From Candidatus Poseidoniia archaeon (GTDB lineage Archaea; Thermoplasmatota; Poseidoniia; MGIII; CG-Epi1): DNA of 8,408 nucleotides. The stretch covers positions 1 through 8,408 of the forward strand of contig JAKURS010000045.1 in assembly GCA_022449705.1 (NCBI GenBank), in the 5' to 3' direction. Under the pieces are notes generated by a model. That model was not told the origin of the DNA. It worked only from the letters and a program-made list of their open reading frames with translations, and ran no database searches. Each line of letters starts with the position of its first letter. Within the stretch, counting starts at the first letter, position 1. The translations under genes were made by a program, and so were the position numbers. Below are positions 6,438-8,408 of this stretch, piece by piece.

Positions 6438-7525
6438 GTTCCCAGCAACATCCAGGCTGCTCGGTGCAGCAATGTGAAGATCGGAGATTCGCGACCGACG
6501 GGCAGCCCCAGGTTTCCCCGCAGGGAAAACGTGATTCCCGAACGGTTCAGGAATGAAACATGCTCTTTCACCAGTCTGGCCCGTTTTTTGAGGATTTCAC
6601 CATGGACCCCATTTGAGAGGGGTACAGTTTCCGGAGTACCGAAGCCGTAGTGCGCCAGCCGCAGGGCATACTCCGGGGGAGCATGGATGGTGTGATAATT
6701 TATCCTGGTTACCGAACTCCATAGACCAGCCGGATGATGAACTACCAGCGGGACTCCCGCCTCTTTCCGACAGATTACGCGGCGAAAGCCCCTCCTGAAC
6801 CTGACCGGCCCCCCGGGCACCCGGATTCCAAGCAGCGACGCTTCCCTCTTCAGCGTCGCTGACAGCAGCTGCCGGTGGACTATCTCAAGTCGCCGATAGA
6901 GGTTCAGGAACTGGCTGTCGCTGCAGCCATCCCCCGAATTCCACCGGTCCCGCACGCTCCGTATGTCCCGCAGCAGCCGGACCCAGTGGGGCTGCAGGAC
7001 AATACCGGCGCTGTTGCAGAGTCTCTCGGAATGTGTCAGTGACCACAATCTGGTAAGCCAGCCTCGCTTGTCAAGAACTCCACTAGTTTTTACGACACTG
7101 TGCTGGAGCAGGCGACTGAGGGTGAAATCGACCAGGTACACCAGAGCAAGCGCAGCGTGCTCCTCTTCAGCGGGGGGTTTTACCATCTGCGCCAGAGGTT
7201 CACCCCAGTGGTTCTGCAGGGTGCTGATCGGGAAGATGTAATTCAGTTCGCCAACCAGAGGTTCCGGCACTACTATCGGTCCATGGATGAATATTTCCCT
7301 TTCTCTGGCTCCAGCCGAGATATCGAGCCCGGGCATTTCCCTGGCCCGCACCTGCTCTTCCACGACGCAGATAATGTCCAGGTCGGACAGACCTGGGGCC
7401 CCGACAGACCCCATGGTCATGACCGAAAGCAGGCCCCGGACCCCGTTCACCCTTTGCAGATAGTGCTCCAGCTCGTCTGCATAGGCCTCCACCGGCAGGA
7501 ACCGGGGCTGATTAACGATCCGCAT
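6419..7525 (-). CDS. Pol-beta-fold nucleotidyltransferase-like protein (second of a tandem pair)
   Basis: This complete 368-residue protein has an N-terminal nucleotidyltransferase signature, TMGSVGAPGLSDLDIICVV (37-55): the GS pair (39-40) followed by the metal-binding DxD (Asp48, Asp50). A third carboxylate cannot be assigned with confidence; Glu77 in EREIFI is a candidate. PISTLQNHWG (99-108) matches PLQHHG in the gene upstream, supporting common ancestry. A helical middle (about 120-225) follows, then a basic C-terminal region (235-368) with no family I recognise. Known Pol-beta-fold proteins move nucleotides, or in the LicD branch phosphocholine, onto small molecules, proteins or glycans; here the locus suggests a glycan-related acceptor, but this is inference. 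The start has a strong AGGAGG seven bases upstream and overlaps the end of the preceding gene by 14 bases, so the pair is an operon. It lacks the LicD-type WDDDID motif. Confidence 0.68.
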   Translation of the reverse strand: MRIVNQPRFLPVEAYADELEHYLQRVNGVRGLLSVMTMGSVGAPGLSDLDIICVVEEQVRAREMPGLDISAGAREREIFIHGPIVVPEPLVGELNYIFPISTLQNHWGEPLAQMVKPPAEEEHAALALVYLVDFTLSRLLQHSVVKTSGVLDKRGWLTRLWSLTHSERLCNSAGIVLQPHWVRLLRDIRSVRDRWNSGDGCSDSQFLNLYRRLEIVHRQLLSATLKREASLLGIRVPGGPVRFRRGFRRVICRKEAGVPLVVHHPAGLWSSVTRINYHTIHAPPEYALRLAHYGFGTPETVPLSNGVHGEILKKRARLVKEHVSFLNRSGITFSLRGNLGLPVGRESPIFTLLHRAAWMLLGTYAHSR

Positions 7526-8408
7526 CGCCCTGCCTCCTGGCCAGCTCGCTGGCCAGCTCGGCTGTATGAGGTATTATTTCATGGGTCAGAACATTCCTGA
7601 CGCTCTCATCGTGATATAACAGCCGTACCAGTTCCAGCCCCCCCTTTACCCGGCAGCCCAGTTGCGCAGCCCTGAAGGTCCTGTCCGGGGCAGGCGGCCA
7701 GTCTTGCCGGAGCGCACTGGCAGCCCTGATGGGAAGGGCAGCTGGACCAAACTCCCTGTAGAAAGGACCGAATGATTGCGCCTTGAACATCGGCGTTCCT
7801 GCATCGCTCCAGTAAAGGGCAGGTATCAGCATCAGGTTACTGAGATACCTCTTCATGGAATACATGGTGAATCCCCGGTTGAAATAGTTTGCAGCCTCGT
7901 TGAGACGGTTTGCCGTCCTGAGCGCTGCATGCCTCCGCAGATCCGGGAAAGGCAGGGGCTGGAAATAGAGCTCGACCGGTTCCATTGCCCATGCATGCCG
8001 GTACACCGTGACCGGAAGGATGTCTTCGGGATAATTATCTGCCAGATTTTGCCACAGAAAGAATGGCCCATGATGTTGCAGAGGGTCTACCGACAGCACC
8101 ACCGGCAACAGCTCATTCCGCAACCACTTGCGCAGCCTGGTCATCCGTCGTGGAGCTTGAAGCAGCGTGTCCTCAAGGAACAGGGTCAAATCGAGGTCAC
8201 TGTAACTGGTGCAGGTCCAGTCACCATAGCTTCCATGCACAATCAGGTTCTCAAGCAGCTTTTCCCGCTTCGCCTGCAGCCACGCCTGTCTCAGTTTTTC
8301 GTACCATGGTGGCCAGTCCGTGCCGGTCAGAGCGGGGATATCAACGCCAATGCCCCCGGCAGTGTCATTGTGAATTTTTTTTATGCAGACGGGCGCCGTA
8401 CCGTAATT
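7512..8408 (-). CDS. Pol-beta-fold nucleotidyltransferase-like protein (first of a tandem pair, N-terminus outside window)
   Basis: The frame is open from the window edge at 8408 to a TAA at 7512-7514, giving 298 visible residues without a convincing start; a GTG at 8240 lies inside the conserved domain and is not the start. The signature is VHGSYGDWTCTSYSDLDLTLFL (visible residues 57-78): Gly59-Ser60 and metal-binding Asp71 and Asp73. VDPLQHHG follows, with an Asp that could be the third carboxylate, and mirrors TLQNHWG in the downstream gene. The upstream part includes DWPPWYEKLRQAW, probably the helix leading into the domain, and an IKKIHND segment. The C-terminal half is helical, with tyrosines and tryptophans (NYFNRGFTMYSMKRYL) suggesting an acceptor-binding helical domain as in other small-molecule nucleotidyltransferases. 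It runs directly into the next gene with a 14-base overlap. Substrate unknown; the fold call is fairly secure, the role is not. Confidence 0.68.
   Translation of the reverse strand, partial: NYGTAPVCIKKIHNDTAGGIGVDIPALTGTDWPPWYEKLRQAWLQAKREKLLENLIVHGSYGDWTCTSYSDLDLTLFLEDTLLQAPRRMTRLRKWLRNELLPVVLSVDPLQHHGPFFLWQNLADNYPEDILPVTVYRHAWAMEPVELYFQPLPFPDLRRHAALRTANRLNEAANYFNRGFTMYSMKRYLSNLMLIPALYWSDAGTPMFKAQSFGPFYREFGPAALPIRAASALRQDWPPAPDRTFRAAQLGCRVKGGLELVRLLYHDESVRNVLTHEIIPHTAELASELARRQGDADR
7533..7538 (-). promoter_or_regulatory. Strong ribosome-binding site for the second nucleotidyltransferase
   Basis: AGGAGG on the minus strand sits seven bases before the ATG at 7525, inside the last codons of the preceding gene. 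It fixes the start and contrasts with the leaderless, SD-less starts of the first genes of transcripts in this window, the usual archaeal division between first and internal operon genes. Confidence 0.75.

Noticed and set aside
6419..7525. LicD-type phosphocholine transferase
   Set aside because: The LicD hallmark WDDDID-type motif is absent; only the generic GS...DxD nucleotidyltransferase signature is present.
7541..7562. Short direct repeat (CTGGCCAGCTCG twice) near the nucleotidyltransferase junction
   Set aside because: It lies in coding sequence and encodes a repeated Glu-Leu-Ala motif at a helical C-terminus; two copies of 12 bases are not evidence of a mobile element or array.
8238..8240. 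GTG at 8240 as start of the first nucleotidyltransferase
   Set aside because: It falls in the conserved strand just before the GS motif, and the same frame stays open with plausible sequence for a further 56 codons to the window edge.

Overview
This window is probably archaeal. At its left edge is the start of a minus-strand gene whose N-terminus matches archaeal-type (Apt-fold) hypoxanthine/adenine phosphoribosyltransferases. Several genes carry a TATA-like TTTAAA box about 21-28 bases before the chosen ATG, the spacing expected for leaderless archaeal transcripts. The high-GC coding of the flippase, phosphoribosyltransferase and deacetylase genes would fit an uncultured marine euryarchaeote, but that placement is a guess. 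No rRNA, tRNA, transposase or CRISPR array was seen.

Layout, left to right: a partial phosphoribosyltransferase (1-186, minus); divergent from it, a Wzx-like polysaccharide flippase (311-1831, plus); a short C-terminal scrap of a zinc-ribbon protein (about 1828-1887, minus) whose stop codon overlaps the flippase stop; a distinctly AT-richer NAD-dependent 2-hydroxyacid dehydrogenase (1904-2827, minus); an ATP-grasp ligase (2920-4122, minus) overlapping by 10 bases the end of a polysaccharide deacetylase-like gene (4113-5459, minus); a divergent GT-B glycosyltransferase (5508-6437, plus); then two tandem, overlapping Pol-beta-fold nucleotidyltransferase-like genes (6419-7525 and 7512 to beyond 8408, minus). 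Every stretch is coding or short intergenic; no gap exceeds about 125 bases.

Together the genes read as a surface-glycan assembly and decoration locus: sugar transfer (glycosyltransferase), lipid-linked export (flippase), and modification (deacetylase, ATP-grasp ligase, hydroxyacid dehydrogenase, two nucleotidyltransferase-fold proteins). A testable but speculative idea is that the deacetylase frees an amine which the ATP-grasp enzyme acylates with a carboxylate whose level depends on the dehydrogenase.

The locus is a mosaic. Third-position GC is very high in the phosphoribosyltransferase, flippase and deacetylase genes, intermediate in the ATP-grasp body, the glycosyltransferase and the nucleotidyltransferases, and low in the dehydrogenase. 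One composition break falls inside the ATP-grasp gene (near 4040), and another (near 1870-1890) coincides with the truncated zinc-ribbon gene, suggesting module exchange by recombination. The most unusual points are the palindromic TATA box at 5480-5485 that appears to serve two divergent leaderless genes, and the pair of nucleotidyltransferase paralogues sharing an LQ-x-H motif.
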